From Salegentibacter sediminis (GTDB taxonomy: Bacteria; Bacteroidota; Bacteroidia; Flavobacteriales; Flavobacteriaceae), in contig NZ_MSJR01000002.1 of assembly GCF_002078605.1 (NCBI RefSeq), forward strand, positions 248,001 to 312,000: 64,000 nucleotides of DNA, given 5' to 3'. Below the pieces are notes generated by a model. It was not told where the DNA came from and ran no database searches. It was given only the letters and a program-made list of their open reading frames with translations. Below are positions 1 through 10,312 of this stretch, piece by piece (position 1 is the stretch's first letter; every line of letters begins with the position of its first letter). The translations under genes were made by a program, and so were the position numbers.

Positions 1-353
1 ACCAGGCTATATTTCAATATAGCGTTAGACTCCACAGGAATAAAAGCAAGAGCGATAAAACTAAAAACCGCACAGATGAAAATATAAATTTCGGTAAGGC
101 TTGGTTTTACCAGGCTTCGAAAAAGGCTTTCTTCCAGAACGGGAGCGATAACCACCGCCATAATCACGAAAGCCAGCGGACTTTCATTCATAAAATTAAA
201 AAGCTCGGTTTGCTGGTATTTTTCAAGATCGATCGAAGGAATTACTGTTGTGAGAAAACCCAGCAAAAAAAAGAACAAAAAATAGGTTCCCAGCATTAAC
301 CAGTAATTTCGAAAAAGATTGCTGACTTTTGGTGGGAGATTTAGGAGCTGCAA
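1..353 (-). CDS. CPBP-family intramembrane (glutamic) protease, partial (C-terminus runs off window start)
   Basis: Manual reverse-strand translation gives ...NLFRNYWLMLGTYFLFFFLLGFLTT...VIAPVLEESLFRSLVKPSLTEIYIF..., with the EExxFR motif and hydrophobic segments. Start is uncertain: TTG at 353 or ATG at 296. Confidence 0.6.
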   Translation of the reverse strand, partial: MQLLNLPPKVSNLFRNYWLMLGTYFLFFFLLGFLTTVIPSIDLEKYQQTELFNFMNESPLAFVIMAVVIAPVLEESLFRSLVKPSLTEIYIFICAVFSFIALAFIPVESNAILKYSL

Positions 354-539
354 AGACTTAAATTTGATTATTACTGCAATTTAAAACTGTATGCTATTTT
401 AAGCCACAAATTCACGAATTTTTATTTCTGAAAATAGTAAAGATTCGTAATAACTCATACCTGGAAACAGATAATTGATATAGAACAGATTACCACGTCG
501 GCTATCGCCTCCTTGTAATGACGATTATAGCAGGATGTT

Positions 540-1973
540 CTAACAATCACTCAAACTCACCTTCACCGCAAGCCCGCCTTCAGAGGTTTCCTTGTATTTT
601 GAGTTCATATCCTTTGCGGTATCCCACATTGTCGCAATAACTTTGTCCAGGGGAACTTTAGCTTTACTGGCATCGCTTTCCAGGGCGATTTCAGCGGCAT
701 TTATAGCTTTAATTGCCCCCATTGAATTTCTTTCAATACAAGGCACCTGTACCAATCCGGCTATGGGATCGCAGGTAAGGCCCAGGTGATGTTCCATAGC
801 GATTTCGGCGGCCATAAGGGATTGTTCGGGAGTGCCCCCTAAAAGGTCAGTAAGGCCTGCTGCAGCCATTGCTGAGGAAACTCCAATTTCGGCCTGACAC
901 CCGCCCATAGCAGCAGAAATGGTGGCTCCTTTTTTAAAGAGACTGCCAATTTCACCGGCAACCAGCATAAAGCGCTTTAAATCTTCAAAAGTGGCGTTGT
1001 GATTTTCGATTACCATATAATACATCATCACAGCCGGAAGCGTTCCCGAACTGCCATTTGTAGGAGCAGTAACTACCCGGCCCAGCGAGGCGTTTACCTC
1101 GTTTACACTAAAGGCGAAACAGCTAACCCATTTAAGGATCTGGCGGAATTTTACTTCAGTCCTTCTTATTGCGGTGATCCATTCTTCCGCATTCGAATAT
1201 TGTTCGTCTCCTATTAAGCGTTGGTGCATCTCAAAGGAGCGTCGTTTCACATTCAAGCCCCCGGGAAGGGTGCCTTCGGTATGACATCCAATATACATAG
1301 ATTCCAGCATTACATCCCAAACCTGGCGGAGGCCTTTATCTATTTCTTCATCGGTGCGGAGGGATCTTTCATTTTCCAGAACTACTTCAGAAATACTCAT
1401 ATTTTGCTCCTTGCAATACTGAAGTAATTCGGTAGCTTTTTCTATGGGGAACGGAAATTCCAAAAAGCTTTGCATTTTTTTGCTGGCATTCTTACGTTCC
1501 TTTTTTACCACAAACCCACCACCGATGGAATAAAAGGAGGAAGAGTATTTCTTCCCGTTTGCCAGGCTTGCCCTAAAGGTCATTCCGTTGGGATGAAACT
1601 CCAGGAATTTACGGTTGAACTTCACATCGTTTTCTATATTAAAAGGGATAGCTCTTTCTCCGTTGAGCAACAATTCAGCATTCTGACGGATTTTTTCTAT
1701 CTCCCTGTCAATTATGCTGATGTCCATAGTAACCGGATCGTGACCTAATAAGCCTAGAAGTGTGGCCACATCTGTAGCGTGACCTTTTCCGGTTAAAGAA
1801 AGGGAACCATACAAATCTATATGGAGTTTTTCCACCTGGTCGAAGCAGCCTTTTTTCTTTAATTCAGCAATAAAACGCTGGGCAGCACGCCAGGGACCAA
1901 GAGTATGAGAGCTGGAGGGGCCAACGCCTACCTTCAGCATATCAAAAACGCTAATACATTCAATTTTTCGCAT
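540..1973 (-). CDS. sdaA: L-serine ammonia-lyase (single-chain, Fe-S type)
   Basis: SVFDMLKVGVGPSSSHTLGP N-terminus and GCQAEIGVSSAMAAAGL / CDPIAGLVQVPCIERN motifs. Confidence 0.93.
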   Translation of the reverse strand: MRKIECISVFDMLKVGVGPSSSHTLGPWRAAQRFIAELKKKGCFDQVEKLHIDLYGSLSLTGKGHATDVATLLGLLGHDPVTMDISIIDREIEKIRQNAELLLNGERAIPFNIENDVKFNRKFLEFHPNGMTFRASLANGKKYSSSFYSIGGGFVVKKERKNASKKMQSFLEFPFPIEKATELLQYCKEQNMSISEVVLENERSLRTDEEIDKGLRQVWDVMLESMYIGCHTEGTLPGGLNVKRRSFEMHQRLIGDEQYSNAEEWITAIRRTEVKFRQILKWVSCFAFSVNEVNASLGRVVTAPTNGSSGTLPAVMMYYMVIENHNATFEDLKRFMLVAGEIGSLFKKGATISAAMGGCQAEIGVSSAMAAAGLTDLLGGTPEQSLMAAEIAMEHHLGLTCDPIAGLVQVPCIERNSMGAIKAINAAEIALESDASKAKVPLDKVIATMWDTAKDMNSKYKETSEGGLAVKVSLSDC

Positions 1974-2112
1974 TCAGAGCAAATATTTGAATGCAAAAAT
2001 AAGGATTTGTCAGGCTTAAGCATAGTTTAAAATAGAAAGTTTATAACGATTTCGTAAAGTAGATTTGGTAAGGCTTTCAGATGAAAGTGACAACCTGTCA
2101 GAAGTTTTCTGC

Positions 2113-2127
2113 TGGCATAATGATTGA
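2113..2127 (+). promoter_or_regulatory. possible sigma54-like -24/-12 element upstream of dnaK
   Basis: TGGCATAATGATTGA; resembles TGGCAc-N5-TTGC but the -12 GC is GA. Confidence 0.2.
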
Positions 2128-2181
2128 CTTTAACAGAGCGAATCGAATTGAAATCAATAAAATAAATCAACGTATAAAGTT

Positions 2182-4116
2182 ATGAGTAAAATAATTGGAA
2201 TTGACTTAGGTACTACCAACTCGTGCGTTGCCGTAATGGAAGGTAACGAACCAACGGTAATACCTAATGCCGAAGGTAAGAGAACTACGCCTTCTGTAAT
2301 TGCCTTTGTGGAAGGTGGCGAAATAAAAGTAGGAGATCCTGCAAAGCGTCAGGCGGTAACCAACCCTGAAAAAACTGTAGCGTCTATCAAGCGTTTTATG
2401 GGGAATAAATATTCTGAGTCTTCTAAAGAGGCAGGAAGAGTTCCTTATAAAGTTATAAAAGGAGATAACGATACTCCACGTGTTGAAATAGACGGAAGAA
2501 AATATACTCCGCAGGAACTTTCGGCAATGGTACTTCAAAAAATGAAGAAAACCGCAGAAGATTATCTTGGACAGGATGTTAATGAGGCGGTAATTACCGT
2601 ACCTGCATACTTTAACGATTCTCAGCGTCAGGCTACAAAAGAAGCCGGTGAGATCGCAGGTTTGAAAGTAAGCCGTATTATAAACGAGCCTACTGCAGCA
2701 GCATTGGCCTATGGACTTGATAAAAAATCTCAGGACCAGAAGATCGCGGTATATGACCTTGGTGGGGGTACATTTGATATCTCTATCCTTGAATTAGGTG
2801 ATGGTGTATTTGAAGTATTGTCTACTAATGGTGATACACACCTTGGTGGTGACGATTTTGATGAAGTATTAATAGATTATCTTGCAGATACTTTTCAAAA
2901 AGCTGAAGATATTGATCTAAGAAAAGACCCAATGGCACTTCAGCGTTTAAAAGAAGCTGCTGAAAAAGCTAAAATTGAGTTGTCTTCTTCAACACAAACA
3001 GAGATCAATTTACCTTATGTAACGGCAACTTCAAGCGGCCCTAAACACCTTGTAGAAACGATCACTCGTTCTAAGTTTGAGCAATTAGCTTCAGATTTGG
3101 TAACCCGTTCTATGGAGCCGGTTAAGAAGGCACTTAGTGATGCAGGTCTTTCTAAAAGCGATATCGATGAGGTAATTCTTGTTGGTGGATCAACTCGTAT
3201 CCCTAAGATCCAGGAAGAAGTTGAAGCGTTTTTCGGAAAGAAACCTTCTAAAGGTGTAAACCCAGATGAGGTTGTGGCAATTGGTGCTGCGATCCAGGGT
3301 GGTGTACTTACAGGAGATGTAAAAGATGTATTGCTACTTGATGTTACTCCACTTTCTTTAGGTATTGAAACTATGGGAGGAGTTAACACTAAGCTTATCG
3401 AATCTAATACAACGATCCCAACCAAGAAGTCACAGACTTTCTCTACGGCGGCAGATAATCAGCCTTCAGTTGAGATCCACGTGCTTCAGGGAGAGCGTCC
3501 AATGGCGGCAGATAACAAGACAATTGGTAGATTCCACCTTGACGGAATTCCACCAGCGCCAAGAGGAACTCCTCAAATTGAAGTGACTTTTGATATTGAT
3601 GCTAACGGTATCATTAAAGTAAGTGCTACCGATAAAGCAACTGGAAAATCTCAGGATATTCGTATCGAAGCTTCTTCAGGATTAACTGAAGAGGAAATCG
3701 AGAAAATGAAGAAAGAAGCTGAAGCGAATGCTGAAAGCGATAAAAAAGCCAAAGAAAAAGTAGATAAGCTTAACGAAGCTGATGCTATGATCTTCCAAAC
3801 TGAAAAGCAGTTGAAAGAATTTGGCGATAAACTTTCTGATGAGAAGAAGAAGCCTATCGAAGAAGCTTTGGAAGAGTTGAAGAAAGCTTACGAAACAAAA
3901 GAAGTTGAAACCATCCAACCTGCTTTAGATAAGATCAATGAAGCCTGGAAAACCGCTTCAGAAGAGATGTACAAAGCACAGGCAGAAGCCCAGGGCGGGC
4001 AGGCCGGAGGCCCCCAAGGAGCACCCGGAGCCGGCGCCGAAGGTGGCCAGGCCGGAGGAGGAGACTCCAAAGGTGGTGACGATGTAGAAGATGTAGATTT
4101 TGAGGAAGTGAAGTAA
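2182..4116 (+). CDS. dnaK: Molecular chaperone DnaK (Hsp70)
   Basis: [34 protein letters not shown], Gly/Ala-rich tail ending [12 protein letters not shown]. Confidence 0.98.
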   Translation: MSKIIGIDLGTTNSCVAVMEGNEPTVIPNAEGKRTTPSVIAFVEGGEIKVGDPAKRQAVTNPEKTVASIKRFMGNKYSESSKEAGRVPYKVIKGDNDTPRVEIDGRKYTPQELSAMVLQKMKKTAEDYLGQDVNEAVITVPAYFNDSQRQATKEAGEIAGLKVSRIINEPTAAALAYGLDKKSQDQKIAVYDLGGGTFDISILELGDGVFEVLSTNGDTHLGGDDFDEVLIDYLADTFQKAEDIDLRKDPMALQRLKEAAEKAKIELSSSTQTEINLPYVTATSSGPKHLVETITRSKFEQLASDLVTRSMEPVKKALSDAGLSKSDIDEVILVGGSTRIPKIQEEVEAFFGKKPSKGVNPDEVVAIGAAIQGGVLTGDVKDVLLLDVTPLSLGIETMGGVNTKLIESNTTIPTKKSQTFSTAADNQPSVEIHVLQGERPMAADNKTIGRFHLDGIPPAPRGTPQIEVTFDIDANGIIKVSATDKATGKSQDIRIEASSGLTEEEIEKMKKEAEANAESDKKAKEKVDKLNEADAMIFQTEKQLKEFGDKLSDEKKKPIEEALEELKKAYETKEVETIQPALDKINEAWKTASEEMYKAQAEAQGGQAGGPQGAPGAGAEGGQAGGGDSKGGDDVEDVDFEEVK

Positions 4117-4125
4117 GCAGAGAGC

Positions 4126-4160
4126 CATTATTCAAAGCGCGAAAAGCGCTTTGAATAATG
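4126..4160. repeat. Perfect 15-bp inverted repeat (hairpin) just after dnaK
   Basis: CATTATTCAAAGCGC-GAAAA-GCGCTTTGAATAATG. Confidence 0.8.
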
Positions 4161-4161
4161 T

Positions 4162-4272
4162 GCGAATCGCTTATCCCGAACTTGCTTCGGGATCCCTGAA
4201 AAGTCTGAATCGTATGTTGAGTTCGGAGCTTTTTGAAAATTGAGCGAATCGCTTATCCCAACGAAAGTCGGG
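4162..4272. repeat. Two degenerate copies of an intergenic repeat GCGAATCGCTTATCCC...CGGG
   Basis: Copy 1 (4162-4191) and copy 2 (4243-4272) share GCGAATCGCTTATCCC; copy 1 also forms TCCCGAA-cttgc-TTCGGGA. Confidence 0.6.
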
Positions 4273-4296
4273 TTCTCAAAAGACAATAGATTAAAT

Positions 4297-4330
4297 TGAA
4301 AAGCGTGAACTGAAAAGTTCACGCTTTTTT
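4297..4330. terminator. Rho-independent terminator-like hairpin
   Basis: AAAAGCGTGAAC-TGAAAA-GTTCACGCTTTTTT between convergent genes. Confidence 0.8.
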
Positions 4331-4357
4331 AGTTTATATAAATTTCCTCTTCGGTGG

Positions 4358-5629
4358 CTAGGGGGCAAAAGTATAATACAAATACCCTAAATTAAACAGC
4401 ACTAAAAACCAAAAACAAACCAGGCTGAAAATGCGGTAATTCTTTCCAGGTTGATGTTTTTTTGGCATTTGGTTGCCGGTAACGAGTTTATAATTAAACC
4501 AGGCCAAAAATGGTGCAGATAGAAATGAAAGTCCGGCGGCAAAATCTACCAAAAGTGTAAAGGAGCCCGACAGGAAAAATAATATAGAAAGTGAAAAAAT
4601 CGGGATAATGAAAATGGAAATTCGGTAAATTTTCCATTTTTCTTTTTTATCAGCAGGTTTATTCTTTTCGGGGTTTTTTAATTCAGAAATCACTCTCGGG
4701 TAGGCATCAGTAACTGTTAGAACGGTACTTAACATGGTAACAAAAGCTGCTATGGAGATCAAAGGTTTGCTCCAGACTCCAAGGGTTTTTCCGTAGAGTT
4801 CTACCAACTGGCTCGAGAATTCCACGCTGTTGCTGGAAAACGAAGTGCCACTGCCAAACATTACTAAAACGCCTAGCAAAAAGAAAAGTAAACCAATAAA
4901 TGCAGCCGAAAGATAACCCACATTAAAATCGACAAATGCACCTTTTACTGAAATTTTCTGTTTATTCTGCACCGCCTTTTCTTTGGTCCAGATGGAGTGC
5001 CAAACCGAAGCATCCAATGGAATAGGCATCCAGCCCATAAAAGCGATGATAAAACCCAAACTGGCAGTAGTCCAAAGCGAAGGCGATTCGGTAGTTACCG
5101 CATCATTCACTGTACCAGCGCCAAAAGCCATAATGACCGCGGCAAGAGTGGCAAAGGTCAATAAGGTGACGATCACTTTCATACTTTTATCGAGGCCGGG
5201 ATATTTTCCTATTAAAAGTAAGGCGATACTGGCAATGAGAATAATGCCACTCCAAAGAAAAGGTGACCAGCCAAAATTGAAGAGTCGCTCGGCTAAACCG
5301 GCGGTGACAATAGTCACCGCAGCCTGAATAATAAACATACTTCCCAGGGTGATCAAAATATAGATCCAATAAGGAAATTTGCCGAGTTTTTTATAACCGG
5401 TAATGAGATGGTTTCCCGTACCTGCGGCAAACCTGGGGCCAAATTCCAAAAAAGGATATTTTGAAATGCAGGCAAGGATCAAGGCCCAGATAAGTATAAA
5501 CCCATAATCGGCTCCAGCGCGAGTGGCTTGCACCAAATGAGAAACTCCAATAGCTGCTCCCGCCAATAAATAGCCGGGACCTATACTTTTTAAAATAGAT
5601 GTTTTGGAAGAAGTATTTTTTTGTTTCAT
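4358..5629 (-). CDS. Nramp-related divalent metal/cation transporter (non-canonical motifs)
   Basis: GPGYLLAGAAIGVSHLVQATRAGADYGF N-terminus, about 11 hydrophobic segments, GWMPIPLDASVWHSIW in a later TM. Confidence 0.75.
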   Translation of the reverse strand: MKQKNTSSKTSILKSIGPGYLLAGAAIGVSHLVQATRAGADYGFILIWALILACISKYPFLEFGPRFAAGTGNHLITGYKKLGKFPYWIYILITLGSMFIIQAAVTIVTAGLAERLFNFGWSPFLWSGIILIASIALLLIGKYPGLDKSMKVIVTLLTFATLAAVIMAFGAGTVNDAVTTESPSLWTTASLGFIIAFMGWMPIPLDASVWHSIWTKEKAVQNKQKISVKGAFVDFNVGYLSAAFIGLLFFLLGVLVMFGSGTSFSSNSVEFSSQLVELYGKTLGVWSKPLISIAAFVTMLSTVLTVTDAYPRVISELKNPEKNKPADKKEKWKIYRISIFIIPIFSLSILFFLSGSFTLLVDFAAGLSFLSAPFLAWFNYKLVTGNQMPKKHQPGKNYRIFSLVCFWFLVLFNLGYLYYTFAP

Positions 5630-5688
5630 TTAGAATCTTGAATCCTTAAAAACGATTATGTCACTTCAAGCGCAGTCGAAGACACAAT

Positions 5689-6324
5689 TTAAGCAAATTC
5701 GGTTATAAATTCTTTGTTGACTTCGTGTCCCCCTTCAAAATTGCGAATCTTCAAATTCCGTGGGAATATTTGCTCCAGGCGTGCTTCCTCTTTTTTAATA
5801 ATTTCCTCTTTTAAATATTCATCCTGTTCTCCATAGATGAAAGTAAAGCTCGTGTTTTTCAAAAAAGTGAAATCTTTAGCATTCAATTCAGCAGGTACCT
5901 TTCCTGAATGCAATATCAGGTGATCACAAGCGATCTCCCTATGGGCCACCCATCGTGTTGCTACCGAAACCCCCTGGGAATACCCGAATAGGAGAAGTCT
6001 CGGAGCATTTTTCAGATTTTCCAACTTATAGATTTCATCGAGATAATTCAGTACATTTTCGGTTTCCAGCTCAGTGTTTTCACGGGTTAGCCAGGAGGCT
6101 CCCACGTGGGTGTATTTTCCGTTGAGATAATATTTAGAGGGGGCCTGTGGTGCAATGATATAATTTTCTTCCGGGTCGAGGTGTTTGAAATATTTCAGGA
6201 AGTATCTACTTAAATAGCCAATTCCGTGGCAAACCACCCATACGTTTTTGGTCTTTGTGGTAAAATCGTTTAATACCTCATAGGTATTGGTGCTTTGGTA
6301 GGAAACCTGTTTCTCACTGCTCAT
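5689..6324 (-). CDS. Alpha/beta hydrolase (carboxylesterase/phospholipase-like)
   Basis: GYSQGVSVATRW nucleophile elbow; YGEQDEYL and GGHEVNKEF. Confidence 0.8.
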   Translation of the reverse strand: MSSEKQVSYQSTNTYEVLNDFTTKTKNVWVVCHGIGYLSRYFLKYFKHLDPEENYIIAPQAPSKYYLNGKYTHVGASWLTRENTELETENVLNYLDEIYKLENLKNAPRLLLFGYSQGVSVATRWVAHREIACDHLILHSGKVPAELNAKDFTFLKNTSFTFIYGEQDEYLKEEIIKKEEARLEQIFPRNLKIRNFEGGHEVNKEFITEFA

Positions 6325-6359
6325 TTTTTACGTATTTTTACAAAGTAACCAATCTTATT

Positions 6360-6782
6360 GTGATGACCCAAGAAGAAATTCTGGAGCTTTCCAGAAAGGT
6401 GTGTAAAAACACACTGATGGAAACCCTTGATATTGAATTTACTGAAGCAGGAGAAGATTATCTTATTGCGAGAATGCCGGTAAGCTCCAAAGTGCATCAG
6501 CCAGATGGCGTGCTGCACGGCGGTGCCAGTGTGGCTTTGGCTGAGAGCGTGGGCAGTTTGGCAAGTTATGTTTTTTTGAATACTGAAGAATTTTTTATTC
6601 GGGGAATAGAGATTTCGGCCAATCATTTAAAAAGTGTTGCTGAAGGTTTTGTCTATGCTAAAGCCAGTTTTATACATAAGGGTCGAACCACACAGCTTTG
6701 GGAAATAAAGATTACCGATGAGGATAACAACCTGATCTCCCTTGTAAAACTTACCACTATTGCCTTACCAAAAAATAAGTAA
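6360..6782 (+). CDS. PaaI/hotdog-family thioesterase, probable DHNA-CoA thioesterase by context
   Basis: HQPDGVLHGGASVALAESVGSLAS motif; start of menaquinone cluster. Confidence 0.8.
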   Translation: MMTQEEILELSRKVCKNTLMETLDIEFTEAGEDYLIARMPVSSKVHQPDGVLHGGASVALAESVGSLASYVFLNTEEFFIRGIEISANHLKSVAEGFVYAKASFIHKGRTTQLWEIKITDEDNNLISLVKLTTIALPKNK

Positions 6783-7937
6783 ATGATGAATGCAGAAGAA
6801 TTTTTTAATCGGTTAAAAGAGCAATTGCACCAGGAAAAGCCTTTTGTAGCCTGGCACGATCCGGGTTCGGGTAGGGGGATGACCACCGCCCTCTTACAGG
6901 AAGACACCTCAGAAAATCTGGTGAATGATTTCACCGAAAGCGGATTCATTTTCGCCCCTTTTCAGAAGGAATTACCAACCTATATTATTCCGCAGGAAAG
7001 CGCTGAATTTCTTCAAACAGAATATTCCGGATTTATAGATCATGAAAAGGCTTTAGAAAAAGAAAGTCCTGAATTTCCACCTGAACAATTTATTCAGAAG
7101 GAAAAATCGGCTCACGAGAATCTTGTGCAAAAAGGTATAGATGCAATTGAAGCGGGAGTTTTTAAAAAAGTAGTGCTCTCCAGGAAAGAAGAAATAGAAA
7201 CCCAACTGGGACCACTGGAAATTTTTAAAGACTTGCTTAAAAAATATAAAGAGGCTTTTGTTTATATCTGGTTTCACCCTAAAACCGATATATGGTTGGG
7301 CGCAACTCCCGAGACCCTGCTTAAAGTTGAAAGGAATAAATTCAAAACAATGGCTTTGGCGGGCACCCAGGCTTTTAAAGGTCTTACTAATGTGAGCTGG
7401 GGAGATAAGGAAATTGAAGAACAAAAGATCGTGACCGATTATATCCTGGAAAATGTTAAAAAAGTATCTGTCGGGCGGGTGGACCAATCGGAAGCTTACA
7501 CAGCCAGAGCCGGAAATCTCCTGCATTTGCGCACCGATATTCAAGGGGATATTCAACCCGGTACCTCAAATTTGAAGGAATTGATAATGACGCTTCATCC
7601 CACTCCTGCAGTTTGCGGTATGCCCAGGAATAGCGCTATGGAATTCATTTTAAAAAATGAAAATTACGACCGTGAATTTTATACCGGTTTTTTGGGAGAA
7701 CTGAATTTCAAAAAGGAGATTAAACGTAGCTCAAACCGTAGAAATCAGGAAAATCAGGCTTACGGAAGTATTAGCTCGTCAACCTCTCTATTTGTTAACC
7801 TACGCTGTATGAAGATAGAAGATGATGAAGCTGAGATCTTCGTTGGGGGCGGAATAACCAAAGATTCAGATCCTGTTTTGGAGTTCGAGGAAACTCAAAA
7901 CAAGGCCCAAACCATCAAGGCTGTATTAGTAAAATAA
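6783..7937 (+). CDS. menF: Isochorismate synthase
   Basis: Chorismate-binding motifs ATPETLLKVERNKFKTMALAGTQ, LHPTPAVCGMPR, EIFVGGGIT. Confidence 0.9.
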   Translation: MMNAEEFFNRLKEQLHQEKPFVAWHDPGSGRGMTTALLQEDTSENLVNDFTESGFIFAPFQKELPTYIIPQESAEFLQTEYSGFIDHEKALEKESPEFPPEQFIQKEKSAHENLVQKGIDAIEAGVFKKVVLSRKEEIETQLGPLEIFKDLLKKYKEAFVYIWFHPKTDIWLGATPETLLKVERNKFKTMALAGTQAFKGLTNVSWGDKEIEEQKIVTDYILENVKKVSVGRVDQSEAYTARAGNLLHLRTDIQGDIQPGTSNLKELIMTLHPTPAVCGMPRNSAMEFILKNENYDREFYTGFLGELNFKKEIKRSSNRRNQENQAYGSISSSTSLFVNLRCMKIEDDEAEIFVGGGITKDSDPVLEFEETQNKAQTIKAVLVK

Positions 7938-8054
7938 TTCCCCTGAAAAATTGTAAATTTGGGTGACCAAAAGAAGGTCGTTCTGAAGTAATTACTCAAT
8001 TTCCCAGGAGCCCCTGAGTTAAGTCCAGGGGGACACTTTTCAAAACATAAATTT

Positions 8055-9788
8055 GTGAAATACTCCAAAATACCTGTTGCCCGCTCGGTTGTAGCACTTT
8101 GTGTGGCCAAAAATATACATCACGTAGTAATCTCCCCGGGTTCGCGAAATGCTCCGCTCACCCTCGGTTTTACCCATCATCCCGAAATTAAACCATACAG
8201 TATAGTAGACGAGCGTGCCGCGGCATTTTTTGCCCTGGGAATGGCTCAGCAACTACAGCAACCCGTAGCCCTGGTTTGTAGTTCGGGATCTGCTTTGTTG
8301 AATTATTATCCCGCTATCGCCGAAGCTTTTTACAGTGATATTCCTCTTGTCATTATTTCAGCTGACAGGCCAATAGAACGCATCGATATTGGTGATGGGC
8401 AAACTATACGACAGAAGAACGTTTTTGAAAATCATATACTGTATTCCGCAAATTTGCACTCAGAGTTGGTATTAGACCAAACATCGAGTGATCCTAAGCT
8501 TCAGCAGAAACAATTTGAGGCGCAAAAACACAATGAGAGGGAGATAAATCTGGCTCTGAACAGGGCGATAGAAGGGAAAGGTCCTGTGCACATCAATGTA
8601 CCGTTTTATGAGCCTTTGTACGACCTGGTAGAAAATGTAGAGGTTAATCCGCTACAGATTTTGCCTGAGATCAAAGAGCGTAATTATTCTGAAAAGCAAT
8701 TAAGCGCTTATGCCGATATCTGGAATAGGGCAAAGAAAAAGATGGTAATTGTGGGAGTGGCTCAACCCAATGCAGTTGAACAAAGGTTTTTGAACGAACT
8801 GGCTAAAGATGACTCGGTAATCTTTTTTACCGAAACCACTTCCAATTTACATCACCCCGATTTCTTTACCAGGATAGATACTGTGGTGGGCCCCATTGAA
8901 AGGGAGGCTGATCCGGAATTCCATTTTAGGAAACTCCAGCCGGAAATCCTGCTCACTTTTGGCGGGATGATAGTGTCCAAAAAGATCAAAGCTTTTCTCA
9001 GGAAATATCAGCCACAAGAACACTGGCATATTGACGATAAAAAGGCCTACAATACCTTTTTCTGTTTAAATAAACATTTTGAAACTGATGTAAATTCCTT
9101 TTTTAGCAATTTTCTTCCTCTAATTAAAAAACAGGAGAGCGATTATGGAAAATACTGGAAAAATATCTGGAAGAAACGCCAGGCAAGACACGAGGAATAT
9201 ATGAATGAGATTCCTTATTCTGATCTTAAGGCTATGCAGCTTGTTGCGCCTAAAGTTCCTGAAAAATATATGCTGCAGCTAGGGAATAGTTCAATAATCC
9301 GCTATGCGCAATTGTTTAAATGGAAAGAGAGTTTACGAATCTTTTGCAATCGCGGCACCAGCGGAATCGATGGTAGTGTATCTACGGCTGCCGGTGCAGC
9401 CTGCCATTCAAACGAACCAACACTTTTGATTGTAGGCGATCTTAGCTTTTTCTACGATAGTAATGCCCTATGGAATAATTATCTGCCCTCTAACTTCAGG
9501 ATTATTGTTTTGAACAATCGGGGAGGCGGGATTTTCAGGATACTTCCCGGGAACAAGAATACCGAGAATTTCGATACCTATTTTGAAACGGTACATCACC
9601 TGGATGCCAAACCGGTATGTGAGCTTTATGATTTGGAATATTCTTCAGCAAAAACTTCAGAAGAAATAGAGAAGGAAATGCGAAGCTTTTTTCAGAAATC
9701 AGAAAGGCCCAGGCTATTGGAAATATTCACCCCCAGAAAACTCAATGATGAGGTATTATTAGAATACTTCAATTTTATGAAATCTTAA
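8055..9788 (+). CDS. menD: 2-succinyl-5-enolpyruvyl-6-hydroxy-3-cyclohexene-1-carboxylate synthase
   Basis: ThDP enzyme; HHVVISPGSRNAPLTLGF, CSSGSALLNYYPAIAEAFYSDIPLVIISADRP, GDLSFFYDSNALWN. Confidence 0.95.
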   Translation: MKYSKIPVARSVVALCVAKNIHHVVISPGSRNAPLTLGFTHHPEIKPYSIVDERAAAFFALGMAQQLQQPVALVCSSGSALLNYYPAIAEAFYSDIPLVIISADRPIERIDIGDGQTIRQKNVFENHILYSANLHSELVLDQTSSDPKLQQKQFEAQKHNEREINLALNRAIEGKGPVHINVPFYEPLYDLVENVEVNPLQILPEIKERNYSEKQLSAYADIWNRAKKKMVIVGVAQPNAVEQRFLNELAKDDSVIFFTETTSNLHHPDFFTRIDTVVGPIEREADPEFHFRKLQPEILLTFGGMIVSKKIKAFLRKYQPQEHWHIDDKKAYNTFFCLNKHFETDVNSFFSNFLPLIKKQESDYGKYWKNIWKKRQARHEEYMNEIPYSDLKAMQLVAPKVPEKYMLQLGNSSIIRYAQLFKWKESLRIFCNRGTSGIDGSVSTAAGAACHSNEPTLLIVGDLSFFYDSNALWNNYLPSNFRIIVLNNRGGGIFRILPGNKNTENFDTYFETVHHLDAKPVCELYDLEYSSAKTSEEIEKEMRSFFQKSERPRLLEIFTPRKLNDEVLLEYFNFMKS

Positions 9789-9857
9789 GATTTTAATTTC
9801 GTTTTTAAACCCTGGTTTTGCTAACTTGAAGCTTATTAACCAGTTAAACTAAAAAAT

Positions 9858-10202
9858 ATGGCGACTAAAACCGATGAAAAAGTTGGAAAGTATATTCAGG
9901 ATGTAAAAGAAAAAGTAGGGGAAGAGCCAAATGTGGATCTCCTTAGAAAAGTAACTGAAGCTTTAGGTCCAAGTATCTTTTCAAGTGATGCGGAAATCGT
10001 TTCCAGTTCTTCAGAGTCTGAATTGGAAACTGTGAAAAAGAATTTTCTCATCAAGAAATTAGGCCTTAAGGATGACGAGAAGCTTGACGTGGGAATAAAT
10101 GCGGTGATGGAAAAGTACGGGAAATCTAACCGAAATAAATATCGCGCAGTGGTGTATTACTTGCTTACAAAGTATTTCAAGAAAGAAAGCGTCTATAACT
10201 AG
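9858..10202 (+). CDS. DUF2853-family protein
   Basis: 114 aa, MATKTDEKVGKYIQDVKEKVG...NRNKYRAVVYYLLTKYF pattern. Confidence 0.7.
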   Translation: MATKTDEKVGKYIQDVKEKVGEEPNVDLLRKVTEALGPSIFSSDAEIVSSSSESELETVKKNFLIKKLGLKDDEKLDVGINAVMEKYGKSNRNKYRAVVYYLLTKYFKKESVYN

Positions 10203-10312
10203 ACCAAAATAATAGAATAAGAAAATCCGCTTTTTGGAAACAAATTGCGGATTTTCTGTTTTTAGGTGAAAGCCGTTAATTATAAAGTATCTTTGCATTT
10301 TAAATTTATGTT

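Noticed and set aside
592-1748. Several plus-strand ORFs antisense to sdaA (592, 999, 1221, 1470)
   Set aside because: No recognisable motifs and fully antisense to a well-supported gene; the same applies to most short antisense ORFs in the track, e.g. inside dnaK, uvrA and 41307.
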